Assembly (NCBI GenBank): GCA_030832235.1
Contig: JAURJO010000110.1
Location: forward strand, 1-38,343
Reading direction: 5' to 3'
Length of the DNA: 38,343 nucleotides
Source of the DNA: Verrucomicrobiota bacterium
GTDB lineage: Bacteria; Verrucomicrobiota; Verrucomicrobiia; Opitutales; Opitutaceae
The position numbers and the translations under genes were made by a program. This document shows positions 15,148-23,947 of the stretch, piece after piece (position 1 is the first letter of the stretch; each line of letters begins with the position of its first letter). The notes under the pieces are model-generated. The model worked only from the letters and a program-made list of their open reading frames with translations. It searched no databases and had not been told where the DNA came from.

Positions 15148-15924
15148 TCATCTCCGCCGTTTCGCGCGGCCGGCGAGGAATTCCCGGATGCGCGCGGCCG
15201 CGTCGCCGTCGCGCAGACACACCACCGACGCGGCCGACTCCAGCGCGGCGGGATCGGCGGGTTGATTCGCGCAGGCCGCGAGCAGGCGTTTCACCTCGCG
15301 CACGGCGACGGCTCCGTTGGCGGCGACTTCAGCGACCCACGCGGCGAGGTGGGGGTCCAGTTCCTCGGGCGTGCCCTGCCAGTCGGCCAGCCCGATGCGG
15401 GCGGCCTCGGCGGCGTCGACCACACGTCCGCTGAGCGCAAGGTCCTTGGCGCGGGCGAGTCCGACGCGCCGCACCAGGCGGAAACTCCCGCCCCAGCCTG
15501 TGATGAGTCCGAGGCGCGCCTCCGATTGCGCGAAGCGCGCGGCGGTCGATGCGAAGATGAGATCGCAGGCCAGCGCGAGCTCGAGTCCGCCGCCCATGGC
15601 GTGGCCCTCGACGCGCGCGATCACGGGCAGCGGCAGCGCCTCGAGCCGGTTCATCAGCCGGTGGCCGCGCTCGACCCACGGCACGATCGTGCGCTCGTCG
15701 ATCGTCTCCATCACGCGCAGGTTGGCGCCGGCGCAGAACACCTTCGGCGAGCCGCTCCGAATCACCACGGCCCTCAGCGCGCCGGCGCGGGCCTCGATGG
15801 CGGCGAGCGTGGCGTCCAGCGCCGTGATCACCTCGTGATCCAACGTCGGCGGTTTTCCTTCCGGCGGTTGCAGCAGGATCGAGCACAGCGGGCCGTCGAA
15901 GGAAGTGAGCACCTGGGTCGTCAT
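15148..15924 (-). CDS. Enoyl-CoA hydratase/isomerase family protein
   Basis: A 258-residue crotonase-fold enzyme acting on acyl-CoA thioesters in the cytoplasm. The oxyanion-hole segments VFCAGANLR (62-70) and GHAMGGGLELALACD (107-121) are both present. The two acidic positions used by hydratases are filled by Glu115 (in GGGLE) and Glu135 (in QSEARLG), so it is competent for hydration of an enoyl-CoA rather than only isomerisation. The C-terminus ends in a basic GRAKRRR tail. It is divergent from the CoA-transferase gene with 91 bases between the starts, so the two may share control and a substrate pool. The specific acyl group is unknown. Confidence 0.9.
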   Translation of the reverse strand: MTTQVLTSFDGPLCSILLQPPEGKPPTLDHEVITALDATLAAIEARAGALRAVVIRSGSPKVFCAGANLRVMETIDERTIVPWVERGHRLMNRLEALPLPVIARVEGHAMGGGLELALACDLIFASTAARFAQSEARLGLITGWGGSFRLVRRVGLARAKDLALSGRVVDAAEAARIGLADWQGTPEELDPHLAAWVAEVAANGAVAVREVKRLLAACANQPADPAALESAASVVCLRDGDAAARIREFLAGRAKRRR

Positions 15925-16015
15925 GCGGGGCGGGGTGCGTCCGAGCCAACGGGGTTTGGTTTGACAATCAAATCGTTAGTCGCGGCCTAGGCGCCACCCC
16001 GCCCCTCGTCGCTTC

Positions 16016-17212
16016 ATGGAAACTCCGTCCGCGCTCTCCGGCATTCGCGTCGTCGATTTCACGCACGTCTACCAGGGCCCCGTGGGCACCCAGCTTCTCG
16101 CCGACCACGGGGCCGACGTGATCAAGGTCGAACGGCCCGACGCCGGAGACTGGAGCCGCCGCTGGGGGCCGTTCGTCCATGGCGTGAGCCTGCCGTACGC
16201 GGGCTTGAACCGGAACAAGCGGGCGTTCGCGGTGAATCTCAAGACCGCCGGCGGCCGCGCCGCCGTGCACGCGTTGATCGCGACCGCGGATGTGCTGGTG
16301 CACAATTTCCGTCCCGGCGTGATGGAGAAACTGGGCCTTGGGCACGAGCAGCTGGCCGCGCGCCACCCGCGGCTCGTCCACGCGTGGTCGGGCGGCTGGG
16401 GTGACCACGGGCCCGCGGTCGAGCGCGGCCGGGGCGGCCATGATCTGATGGCGCGTGCCGAGGCGGGTTGGTTCACGCAACCCGACCCCTCGCGGCCGCC
16501 GTTCCCCGCGGGGATCTCCGCCGACTACGCCGCCGGGTTGATGCTGATGCAGGGCATCCTGATGGCGCTGCTGGCCCGCGAGCGCACCGGCCGCGGCCAG
16601 CGGGTGACGACCGATCTGCTCAGCGTGGCCTTCCACGCGCACTCCTGGGAGGGGCCGGCGGCGATGAACGCCGCGCGCGTGACCGAGGAGTCGGGCGTTT
16701 CCGCGCAGGAGGCGATCATCGATAAATCGTTCGCCACCGCCGACGGTTACCTCGAGGTGTCGCCGGTGTTCTCCGACAACGCGGTGCGGGACATCTCCCT
16801 GGCCCTCGGGCTGGACGATCTCTCCCAGCGGGCGGAATTCGCGACCCTTGGCTTGCAGCGTGCCAACCGCACCGCCTTGAACGGCCTTCTCGCGGAAAGA
16901 TTCCGCTCCCGCCCGACCGCCGACTGGCTGAACGAGCTCGAACCGCGCGGGGTTTTCTGCGCCCGCATCAACACCCTGGAGGAGGCGGCGGCCGACGAGC
17001 AGGTGCGCCGCAACGGCATGGTGGTCGAGGTCGATCACGGTCCGGCGGGTGTTCTGCGTCTGCCCGGCGTCCCGGTGCGCCTGCACGGCACGCCCGCCCG
17101 TCCCCCGCGTCCCGCGCCCGCCCTCGGCGCGCACACCGCGGAAATCCTCCGCGAGCTCGGCTACGACGACGACGCGCTCGCGGCCCTGCGCCGCGAGGGC
17201 GCCCTCGGCTGA
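16016..17212 (+). CDS. Family III CoA-transferase (CaiB/BaiF type)
   Basis: Moves CoA between an acyl-CoA donor and a carboxylic acid through an aspartyl-thioester intermediate. The 398-residue protein begins with LSGIRVVDFTHVYQGPVGTQ, the family's CoA-binding N-terminus, followed by GADVIKVERPDAGD. The catalytic Asp is Asp170 in ISADYAAG, which matches the position of Asp169 in formyl-CoA transferase. VHNFRPGVMEKLGLG and TTDLLSVAF are further family segments. The length is typical. It is divergent from the enoyl-CoA hydratase and may feed that enzyme by activating a carboxylic acid. Formyl, carnitine or other substrates cannot be told apart from the sequence. Confidence 0.9.
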   Translation: METPSALSGIRVVDFTHVYQGPVGTQLLADHGADVIKVERPDAGDWSRRWGPFVHGVSLPYAGLNRNKRAFAVNLKTAGGRAAVHALIATADVLVHNFRPGVMEKLGLGHEQLAARHPRLVHAWSGGWGDHGPAVERGRGGHDLMARAEAGWFTQPDPSRPPFPAGISADYAAGLMLMQGILMALLARERTGRGQRVTTDLLSVAFHAHSWEGPAAMNAARVTEESGVSAQEAIIDKSFATADGYLEVSPVFSDNAVRDISLALGLDDLSQRAEFATLGLQRANRTALNGLLAERFRSRPTADWLNELEPRGVFCARINTLEEAAADEQVRRNGMVVEVDHGPAGVLRLPGVPVRLHGTPARPPRPAPALGAHTAEILRELGYDDDALAALRREGALG

Positions 17213-17241
17213 AGCCCCGCCGGCGCGGCGCCCTTCGCGGA

Positions 17242-18225
17242 GTGGCGGGCGTGCGGTTCGAGCGCACCGATGTCGAGGGTCGGGGCTTCGTGCGCGCGCG
17301 CACCCTGGCTTCCGCGACCGCCGTCCCCGACCCCGTGCAGCGGGCGCGGGCCGACTACGCGAACGCGCGGACGATCCGCGGCGGTTACGGCAACACGTTT
17401 CCCGGCGCCTACCTCACGTACGCGTTCAATCGCAACCTGCTCGCGCGCGCCAACTGGTCCAACAGTATCGGCCGGCCGCCGTTCGCCAACCTCGTGCCGC
17501 GGGAGGACGTCAATGACACGACGCAGACGCTCACGGTGGGAAACCCGTCGCTCCGCCCGCAGTTCGCCGAGAACACCGATCTCGCCCTGGAATACTACTA
17601 CGAGCCGGTGGGCGCGGTGTCGGTGGCGGTGTTCCGCAAGACGTTGCGCGACTTCATCGTTTCGCTCGGCGGCCAGACCGTGTCCAACGGGCCTAACAAC
17701 GGCTACGGTGGGGCCTACGGCGGCTACTCTCTCGTGACCGATCTCAACGCCGGCTCCGCGCGCATCCAGGGCGTCGAGCTGAGCGTGCAGCAGCAGCTTT
17801 CGTTTCTGCCCGGTCTCCTCGGGCGCGTCAGCTTCTTCGCGAACCTCACGCGCCTGACCACCGAGGGCGACTACGGCGTGACCGGTCCGCGCACCACGAG
17901 CCTCGTGCCGAACTTCGTGCCCACCACCGCCAACGCGGGCTTTAGTCTGCCCTGGCGCGGCCTGCGCGTCCGCGCGCTGGCCAATCACACCGGCGAACAC
18001 CTGGTCGGTTATTCCTCCGATCCTTCGCGCCTGCGGTACAAGTTCGCCCGCACCGCGTTCAACCTGAACCTGAGCTATGTCTTTTCGCCGCGGTTAGAGG
18101 TGTATTGCGACTTCCAGAACCTGACGAATGCGCGTCAGACGTGGTACTACTACATCCCCGGACGGCTCCAGGGTGACTATGACAACGGTGCGTTCGTGAA
18201 CTTCGGCCTCAGCGGCCGCTTCTGA
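17242..18225 (+). pseudogene. C-terminal fragment of a TonB-dependent receptor
   Basis: The 327-codon frame encodes only the last third of a TonB-dependent receptor barrel. It starts GVAGVRFERT, a strand normally deep inside such proteins, and includes TYAFNRNLLARANWSNSIGR, LRPQFAENTDLALEYYYEP and the closing DFQNLTNARQTWYYY through GLSGRF with the terminal Phe. There is no signal peptide, no TonB box and no plug. The only start is a GTG 29 bases after the CoA-transferase stop, and the frame stays open back into that gene. A deletion that removed the 5' part is the simplest reading. It differs clearly from the full receptor at 11722-14949, so it is not a recent duplicate of that gene. It is probably not functional. 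Confidence 0.8.
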
Positions 18226-18564
18226 GGTGAATTCCGGGCCGGAGGTCCCGGTAACGCCGATCGCGTCTCCGCCGAAGCGCAGTGGCGCTCGGGCTGCGCC
18301 CCTTCGACGAGGGGCGGACTCGGGTCGGCCTGCCTTCTGGCGTCCTGGAGCCGACCCGCGCCGGAGCCCTGATCTTCGGATTCGCCGCCGCCGGTTGACT
18401 TCCGGCCGTGAACCAGCCGCGGGGTCTCCGCTGAACGCGGGACGGGGCGTGCGTGATGTTTTTGGAGGAGGGCCCGCGCGGCGAGGGCCTTCCGTGTTCA
18501 CCCGGACCTGCGCGGGCACTTGGAATCCGCCGCTGGATCACTCAACTTCGCCGGACCCCGCCCC
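18226..18564 (+). other. Intergenic region after the receptor fragment
   Basis: A stretch of 339 bases with no convincing gene. It contains a short gcccct / aggggc hairpin near 18298-18315 and a 9-bp perfect inverted repeat cgggtcggc (18321-18329) / gccgacccg (18350-18358) with a 20-base loop. No T-run follows either. A promoter for the next operon is expected here but none is clear. Confidence 0.4.
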
Positions 18565-19488
18565 ATGATGCACCGTCGAGATTTTGTACGTTCCCTTGCC
18601 GCCGGCGTCGCCGCGCCCGTCCTGGCGCGCGCGGCTGCGCCCGAACCCTTCCGGCTCCGGCACGTCCTCGCCTCGGCGCTCTACGGCGGGCTGCCGCTTG
18701 GCGACATCCTGCCGGAGGTCGCGAAGGCGGGCGCCGAGGGGATCGACATCTGGTGCAAGGTGCATGGCACGCAGCGCGAGCAGATCGACGCGATGGGTGA
18801 CGACGCGTTCGCCGCGCTGCTCGCCCGCCACCGTGTGCAGCTGACCGCCAGCACGCGTTACCCGCTCGGGCCCTTCGGCCTGCAGCCCGAGATCGCGTGG
18901 CTGCGTCGCCACGGCGGAGGCATCGTCGTGACCGGCAGCCGCGGACCCCGGGCCCCGCAGGGCGCCGAGGCCAAGGTGGCGGTGCGGGCGTTTCTCGAGC
19001 AGATGAAGCCGCACGTCGCCGCGGCGGAGGCCGCGGGCGTGACGATCGCCATCGAGAACCACGGCAGCCAGATGCTGTGTCACCCGGATTCGCTGCGCTG
19101 GTTCGCCGAGCTGAACCGCTCCCGGCACCTCGGCGTCGCCTTCGCGCCGCACCACCTGCACCCGTGGAGTGATGAAATCCCGCGGCTCGTCCGCGACCTC
19201 GGCGCCGGCCAGCTGCCTTTTGTCTACCTGCAGGAGCACAACGAGGGTATCTCGCGGCAGGTGGCCAAGGAGATCGAGCTGCGGCAGCTGCCGGGCTTCG
19301 GCGGCGGCCTCGACTGGCGGCAACTCGTGCGCGCGCTGCGTGACATCCGTTTCAACGGGTGGGTGGAGATTTTCATGCACCCCACGCCGCGCGGCATCCC
19401 GATCCTGCCGACGCTGCCCGAGGTCACCGCCGCGGTGGCGCGCTCCCGCGCCCACATCGACCAATGCCTGCGGGAGGTCGCGGGTTGA
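18565..19488 (+). CDS. Tat-exported sugar phosphate isomerase/epimerase-like TIM barrel
   Basis: A 307-residue protein with a twin-arginine signal (HRRDFVRSLAAG at residues 3-14, cleavage likely after ARAAA at about 25). The body is an AP-endonuclease-2/xylose-isomerase-like TIM barrel: repeated strand starts include GAEGIDIWCKVH, GVTIAIENHG (a metal-ligand Glu and neighbours) and HLGVAFAPHHLHPW, ending with FNGWVEIFMHP. Such proteins act on sugars or cyclitols with a divalent metal. The ATG at 18565 gives a proper Tat N-terminus. Its TGA overlaps the TTG of the cytochrome gene (TTGA), so it is the first gene of a coupled trio with the cytochrome and the propeller. The reaction is not known. 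Confidence 0.85.
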   Translation: MMHRRDFVRSLAAGVAAPVLARAAAPEPFRLRHVLASALYGGLPLGDILPEVAKAGAEGIDIWCKVHGTQREQIDAMGDDAFAALLARHRVQLTASTRYPLGPFGLQPEIAWLRRHGGGIVVTGSRGPRAPQGAEAKVAVRAFLEQMKPHVAAAEAAGVTIAIENHGSQMLCHPDSLRWFAELNRSRHLGVAFAPHHLHPWSDEIPRLVRDLGAGQLPFVYLQEHNEGISRQVAKEIELRQLPGFGGGLDWRQLVRALRDIRFNGWVEIFMHPTPRGIPILPTLPEVTAAVARSRAHIDQCLREVAG

Positions 19489-21560
19489 AACCATTCCGCC
19501 TCGGGTGGGCCGCGCTGGCGCTGGCGGTGGGCGCGGCCTTGCAAGCGGAGCCGCGCGTCGCGGGGTTTGACCGCTTCCACGCGGCGTCACCCGATGCCGA
19601 GGGTGGCCGCATCCTGTTCAACGAACTCGGCTGCTCCGGTTGTCACGGCGGTGAGACGGGTCTGCCGCCGCGCCGCGGGCCCGACCTCGCCACGGCGACC
19701 TCGCGGGCGCGGGCGGAGTGGTTGCGGGCGTTCATCGCCGATCCGGTGCGGCATCGCCCGGGCACCGCGATGCCCGGCCTGCTGGCCGAGGACAACCGGG
19801 AGCGGGTGGACGCGATCGTGCATTACCTGGGATCGCTCGCGCCCAAGGCTGCCGCCGGCCGCGCAAAGCCGCTGCGGCACATCAATGTCGCGTTCGGGCG
19901 GGAGCTTTACCATGCGCGCGGCTGCGTCGCCTGCCACGCGGCGCGCGGGAACGACGGCCGGTCCGGAGACAAGCCGGCGGCCGCCGGCGGGGCCGCCTTT
20001 CCCGATCTCACCGCCAAATACACGCTCGCCACGCTGGCGGAGTTTCTGCGCGATCCGCTGAAGGCCCGGCCCGACGGGCGCATGCCCCGGATCGAGCTCG
20101 ACGAGCAGGACGCCGTGGACATCGCCGGCTACCTGCTCGGGGCCGAGGGCAGCGACGGTGAGGCGCTGCCGAAATTGGAGGCCTTCCGCCCCGACCCCGC
20201 GCGCGCCGAGGTCGGCAAGGCCCTTGTGCGCGAGGCCCGCTGCGCCGCGTGCCACACCTTGCCCAAGGATGTAGCGACCACGGCGGTTCCGACGCGGAAC
20301 GCGGACGGGGGTTGTCTCGCCGACACTCCGGCGGCTGGTCTGCCTCGCTACGGCTTGAACCTATCCCAGCGTGCGGCGCTGCGGGCGTACCTGGCGGCGC
20401 GTGACGGGGCACTTGCCCCATCGTCGCGCGTCGCGCTCACGTTGGAGGCGCTGAATTGCCTCGCCTGCCACGAGCGGGACGGTCGCGGCGGTCCGGAGGA
20501 GCACCGTCGCGCGTTTTTCGAGGGCGACCCCAATCTGGGTGACGCGGGATCGGTTCCGCCGCCCCTCACGGGAATCGGTCGCAAGCTGCAGCCCGAGTGG
20601 CTGGAGCAGGTTTTGAAGGGCGGCGGCCGGGTGCGGCCCTACCTGAAGACCGCCATGCCCGTCCACGGCACGGCGACGAACGGACTCGCCGCCTTGCTCG
20701 CGGAGGTGGACGGGCGGTCCGAGAAGAACCTGCCACCGGGCGAGGTCGAGGCGGGTCGCAAGCTGCTGGGGTCGCTCGGCGGAGTGAACTGCGTGACCTG
20801 CCATCGCTGGGGGTCGAACGCGTCGCTGGGTATTCAAGGGCCGGATATTTCCGATCTCGCGCGACGACTCCGGCCCGCCTGGCTGCGCGAGTATCTGCTC
20901 GATCCCTCCGCCCACCGCCCTGGCACGCTCATGCCCTCTTTCTGGCCCGGGGGCGTGGCGTCCAACCGCGAGATCCTCGGCGGTGACACGGACCGGCAGA
21001 TCGCCTCGATCCTCGAGTTCGCCCGCGCGGGCAAGGGGCTCCCCGAAGGGATCACCCCGCGGACGGCGGGCGAATTCGAGTTGGTGCCGGGGACACGGCC
21101 CGTCGTGCTCCGAACGTTTCTCGAGGAGGCGGGCACCCACGCGATCCTCGTCGGCTTCCCGGCGGGGGTTCACCTCGCCTACGATGGCCGGGCGGCGCGA
21201 CCGGTGTTCGCGTGGAAGGGCCGGTTCTTCGACGCCTACGGTACCTGGTTCAGTCGGTTCGCGCCATTCGGCAAACCGCTCGGCGACGCGGTCGTGCGTT
21301 GGTCCGCCGCGCCCGGGGCGCCGGCGCGTCGCTTCGACGGCTACCGCCTAGACGCCGGCGGAACGCCCACGTTTCTCCTTTCGATTGACGGGGTGGCCGT
21401 GGAAGACCGGTTCGAGGCGACGCCGCAGGGCCTGCGCCGCACGGTGCGTTGGAATGCGGAGGCCTTGCGTGTGCCCGGGGTTGATCACCCCTCCGGCGTG
21501 ACGGTCACCGAGGAACGCGGCGGTGCACCCGGGAGTCTCTCCTTCCTCTACCAGTGGTGA
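19485..21560 (+). CDS. Exported pentaheme cytochrome c protein
   Basis: A 691-residue periplasmic electron carrier. A signal peptide covers about residues 1-21. Five CxxCH heme sites are visible: CSGCH at 50, CVACH at 147, CAACH at 253, CLACH at 325 and CVTCH at 436. Likely distal Met ligands lie in TAMPG, GRMPR, TAMPV and LMPSF. The C-terminal 180 residues have no heme and look beta-rich. The TTG at 19485 is chosen because it overlaps the previous stop in a TTGA junction and puts a signal peptide at the N-terminus; no better start lies nearby. It overlaps the next gene by four bases. The layout suggests it accepts electrons from the downstream propeller protein. Confidence 0.88.
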   Translation: MKPFRLGWAALALAVGAALQAEPRVAGFDRFHAASPDAEGGRILFNELGCSGCHGGETGLPPRRGPDLATATSRARAEWLRAFIADPVRHRPGTAMPGLLAEDNRERVDAIVHYLGSLAPKAAAGRAKPLRHINVAFGRELYHARGCVACHAARGNDGRSGDKPAAAGGAAFPDLTAKYTLATLAEFLRDPLKARPDGRMPRIELDEQDAVDIAGYLLGAEGSDGEALPKLEAFRPDPARAEVGKALVREARCAACHTLPKDVATTAVPTRNADGGCLADTPAAGLPRYGLNLSQRAALRAYLAARDGALAPSSRVALTLEALNCLACHERDGRGGPEEHRRAFFEGDPNLGDAGSVPPPLTGIGRKLQPEWLEQVLKGGGRVRPYLKTAMPVHGTATNGLAALLAEVDGRSEKNLPPGEVEAGRKLLGSLGGVNCVTCHRWGSNASLGIQGPDISDLARRLRPAWLREYLLDPSAHRPGTLMPSFWPGGVASNREILGGDTDRQIASILEFARAGKGLPEGITPRTAGEFELVPGTRPVVLRTFLEEAGTHAILVGFPAGVHLAYDGRAARPVFAWKGRFFDAYGTWFSRFAPFGKPLGDAVVRWSAAPGAPARRFDGYRLDAGGTPTFLLSIDGVAVEDRFEATPQGLRRTVRWNAEALRVPGVDHPSGVTVTEERGGAPGSLSFLYQW

Positions 21561-23086
21561 ACCTTACTTTCCGGATTTCCGCGGAGATTGCCGGCCGACT
21601 TCGGCGCGCCGGCGCACTGCTGGTGGCGGCCGCCGCATGCGCGTGGGCCGCGGGTCCGGCTTACGTCATCGAGGACATCCTGACGGGCGCCTCCCCGTCG
21701 GCCTCGCGAAGCACGACGTGGAAGCCGGGGGAGGGGCTGGTCCTCGAGGTGGGCGGCATGGATTTTCTGGCCGACGGCCGCCTGGCCGTGGCGATCCGCA
21801 AGGGTGAGGTCTGGATCATCGACGGGCTCTCCGGTGCGGCGCCGGGTGGCGTTCGGGCCAGGCTGTTCGCATCCGGACTGCACGAGCCGCTCGGGCTTTT
21901 GCGCGACGGCGAAGCGCTCCTCGTCGCCCAGCGCACCGAGGTCACCCGTTTGCGCGACACCGATGGCGACGGCGTGGCCGACGAGTACCTCACGGCCGGC
22001 CGCGGGTGGAACGTCTCCGGAGCGTATCACGGTTACGCGTACGGGCCGAAACGCGACGGCGCGGGACGTCTCTGGGTCGCGCTGAATCTCGACCTGGGCG
22101 ACCGCTCCGACAACGACGCCGCGTGGCGCGGCTGGGCGGGTGTGATCGGGGTCGGCGGCGTCTTCGAGCCGATGGCGGCGGGCATGCGTTCGCCGTGCGG
22201 ACTCGGTGCCAACGCGGCCGGGGATATGTTCTGCGTGGACCAGCAGGGCACGTGGATCCCCGCGACGCCGATCTATCACCTGCGGCGCGGCGCGTTCTTC
22301 CTGAACCCGGAGGGGATGAAGTCACAGGAGCGCTCCGACTCGCCGTTGCGGCTTTCGCGGCCCGTGCCGAACCGCGTGCCGTATCCGGAAGCGGTCCGGG
22401 CGGTGCCGGAGATGCGGCCGCCCGCGGTTTGGCTGCCGTACAACAAGCTGGGCCGCAGCGGCACCGATCTCGCGGTGTGCGCGGCCGGCGGCGGTTTCGG
22501 GCCGTTCGACGGGCAGCTTTTCGTGGGCGAGTTCACGGACGCCAAGGTGAGCCGGGTTTTCCTCGAGCAGATCGACGGCGAATACCAGGGCGCGGCGTTC
22601 CCGTTCGTCGCGGGTCTGGCGTCGGGAGTCACCCGGGTCCTTTTTGGTCCGGATCATGCCCTCTATGTCGGGATGACGAGCCGCGGCTGGTCCTCCCTCG
22701 GCACCAAGTCCTACGGGCTGCAGCGGGTGCGGTGGACCGGCGCGACGCCCTTCGCGATCCGCGCGATGCGGGTGACGCCCGGAGGCTTTGAACTCGAGTT
22801 CACGGCTGCGGTCGACCCGGCAACGGCGGGAGATCCGGACGCGTACAGGATGACATCGTACACCTACCTCTACTCAAACGCCTATGGCAGCCCGGAGCTG
22901 GATCCGCTAACCGCGCAGGTGACCAGCGCCGAGGTCTCCGCCGATCGCCTCCGCGTGCGTCTCGTGGTGGAGGGCCGGCGCGAGCTGCACGTGCACGAGC
23001 TTCGTGCCTCGGGGGTCCGCTCCGCCGCCGGCGTCCCTTTGGAACACCCCGACGCCTACTACACGTTGAACCGGATCCCGCGTTGA
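21557..23086 (+). CDS. Exported beta-propeller protein, PVC-type membrane-bound dehydrogenase-like
   Basis: A 509-residue protein with an N-terminal hydrophobic export signal (about residues 14-32). The body resembles the soluble-glucose/sorbosone dehydrogenase-like propellers that PVC bacteria encode near cytochromes: GLHEPLGLLRDGEALLVAQ, then RLRDTDGDGVADEYL (a calcium-loop-like segment), SGAYHGYAYGPKRDG, and AGMRSPCGLGANAAGDMFC. The last 120 residues are a separate beta-rich domain. The start could be GTG at 21557 (four-base overlap with the cytochrome stop) or at 21554. As the third gene of the trio it may be the substrate-oxidising unit whose electrons go to the pentaheme protein. A PQQ or heme cofactor cannot be confirmed by eye. 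Confidence 0.82.
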   Translation: MNLTFRISAEIAGRLRRAGALLVAAAACAWAAGPAYVIEDILTGASPSASRSTTWKPGEGLVLEVGGMDFLADGRLAVAIRKGEVWIIDGLSGAAPGGVRARLFASGLHEPLGLLRDGEALLVAQRTEVTRLRDTDGDGVADEYLTAGRGWNVSGAYHGYAYGPKRDGAGRLWVALNLDLGDRSDNDAAWRGWAGVIGVGGVFEPMAAGMRSPCGLGANAAGDMFCVDQQGTWIPATPIYHLRRGAFFLNPEGMKSQERSDSPLRLSRPVPNRVPYPEAVRAVPEMRPPAVWLPYNKLGRSGTDLAVCAAGGGFGPFDGQLFVGEFTDAKVSRVFLEQIDGEYQGAAFPFVAGLASGVTRVLFGPDHALYVGMTSRGWSSLGTKSYGLQRVRWTGATPFAIRAMRVTPGGFELEFTAAVDPATAGDPDAYRMTSYTYLYSNAYGSPELDPLTAQVTSAEVSADRLRVRLVVEGRRELHVHELRASGVRSAAGVPLEHPDAYYTLNRIPR

Positions 23087-23177
23087 TTGACGGGAGTCGT
23101 TCGGCAAAACACCGCCGCATTTTCACCACGGAGCAACGGCGGCCCCCGTCGCGCTCCCGCCGCACCGTGCGGTTGAG

Positions 23178-23328
23178 TAATCACGGATGGACGCGGATCG
23201 ACACGGATAAATGGGTATCTTTTGAAGCCGGGGTCCGGCGGCCCAGGAGAATGCCGGCGTCCGTACGGCCGAAGGCTGGCCTGAAGGCGGCGAAGCTGAA
23301 CCGCGGATTTCACGAATGGCGCGGATGA
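23178..23328. repeat. Dispersed repeat R1, copy B
   Basis: Block 1 (23178-23209) has cacggatggacgcggat then acacggat. Block 2 (23299-23328) has accgcggatttcacgaatgg then cgcggatga. The motif cggccgaagg lies between them as in copy A (4261-4415). Confidence 0.7.
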
Positions 23329-23475
23329 GGTAACGGGGCTCAAGCCTCCCGGGATTTTCCGCCGTTCTGTTCGGAACGAGACCGGTCGTGCGGCGCTTCC
23401 GAACCGCTTGGCGGGAGGAATCCTCCGCCCATCCGGGCGAACTCTCCTTCGCCGAGCTTTCGTCGGGCAAACGAC

Positions 23476-23535
23476 CTCGGCTACACCGCATGCCTTTCGT
23501 GACGAGAGTCGTTCCGGTGTTTCCGGATGAGAGGC
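23476..23535 (-). repeat. Dispersed repeat R2, copy 2 (inverted)
   Basis: The reverse complement aligns base for base with 9681-9740 at about 83 percent identity by eye, ending in gcggtgtagccgag. Confidence 0.7.
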
Positions 23536-23566
23536 ATCCCAGGTGGTCGCCGCACCGCCGCGGGCT

Positions 23567-23947
23567 TCACGATTCCTCCGAGCGACGGGTGCGCCACGCG
23601 TCCTTAAGTCCGCGATACAGCGTCACGGCCTTCCGTTGGCGTGGTTCGCCGAACAGTACGCGCAGCGCTCTCGGTAACCGCACGGGCGAGTAGCGGTAGT
23701 CGGAGAAAACGGCGGCGATCGCGTCGATCGAGTTGCAACGGGAGAGCGCACGCACGAGGTCCCATTCCGCGGTGAGCGCGTGGCCCGTCGCAAGGAAGCG
23801 CAGGGTGTCGGCCGCGCGCAGCCGTAACGGAAAGACGCGGCTCCGGATCCTCCAGAGGACTTTTTCTTCGGAGAGTCCGGCTGAGTCGGCCAGCAGGTCG
23901 CGGATCGTGGGGCGATGCACGTCCACGCGGGAAACCGGGGCGTTCAT
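23567..23947 (-). CDS. Small protein of unknown function coupled to a PAS-HTH regulator
   Basis: I do not recognise this 126-residue protein. It starts MNAPVSRVDVHRPTIRDLL and has two Leu/Arg-rich helical stretches around residues 33-60 and 65-90, including VLWRIRSRVFPLRLRAADTL, and a strongly basic C-terminus. No signal peptide or membrane segment is visible, so it is probably cytoplasmic. The ATG at 23947-23945 overlaps the stop of the upstream regulator in an ATGA junction, which supports both the start and the reality of the gene. It may modify the regulator's output or bind nucleic acid through its basic surface; both are inferences. Confidence 0.65.
   Translation of the reverse strand: MNAPVSRVDVHRPTIRDLLADSAGLSEEKVLWRIRSRVFPLRLRAADTLRFLATGHALTAEWDLVRALSRCNSIDAIAAVFSDYRYSPVRLPRALRVLFGEPRQRKAVTLYRGLKDAWRTRRSEES

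Larger units (their letters stand above)
23087..23566. other. Repeat-filled intergenic region
   Basis: These 480 bases hold repeat R1 copy B (23178-23328) and repeat R2 copy 2 (23476-23535). No gene is convincing. It separates two convergent transcripts, and no clear terminator with a T-run was found. Confidence 0.55.

Noticed and set aside
15961..15991. TTGACA at 15961-15966 as a promoter -35 for the CoA-transferase
   Set aside because: No -10-like hexamer lies 16-19 bases downstream; the match is probably chance.
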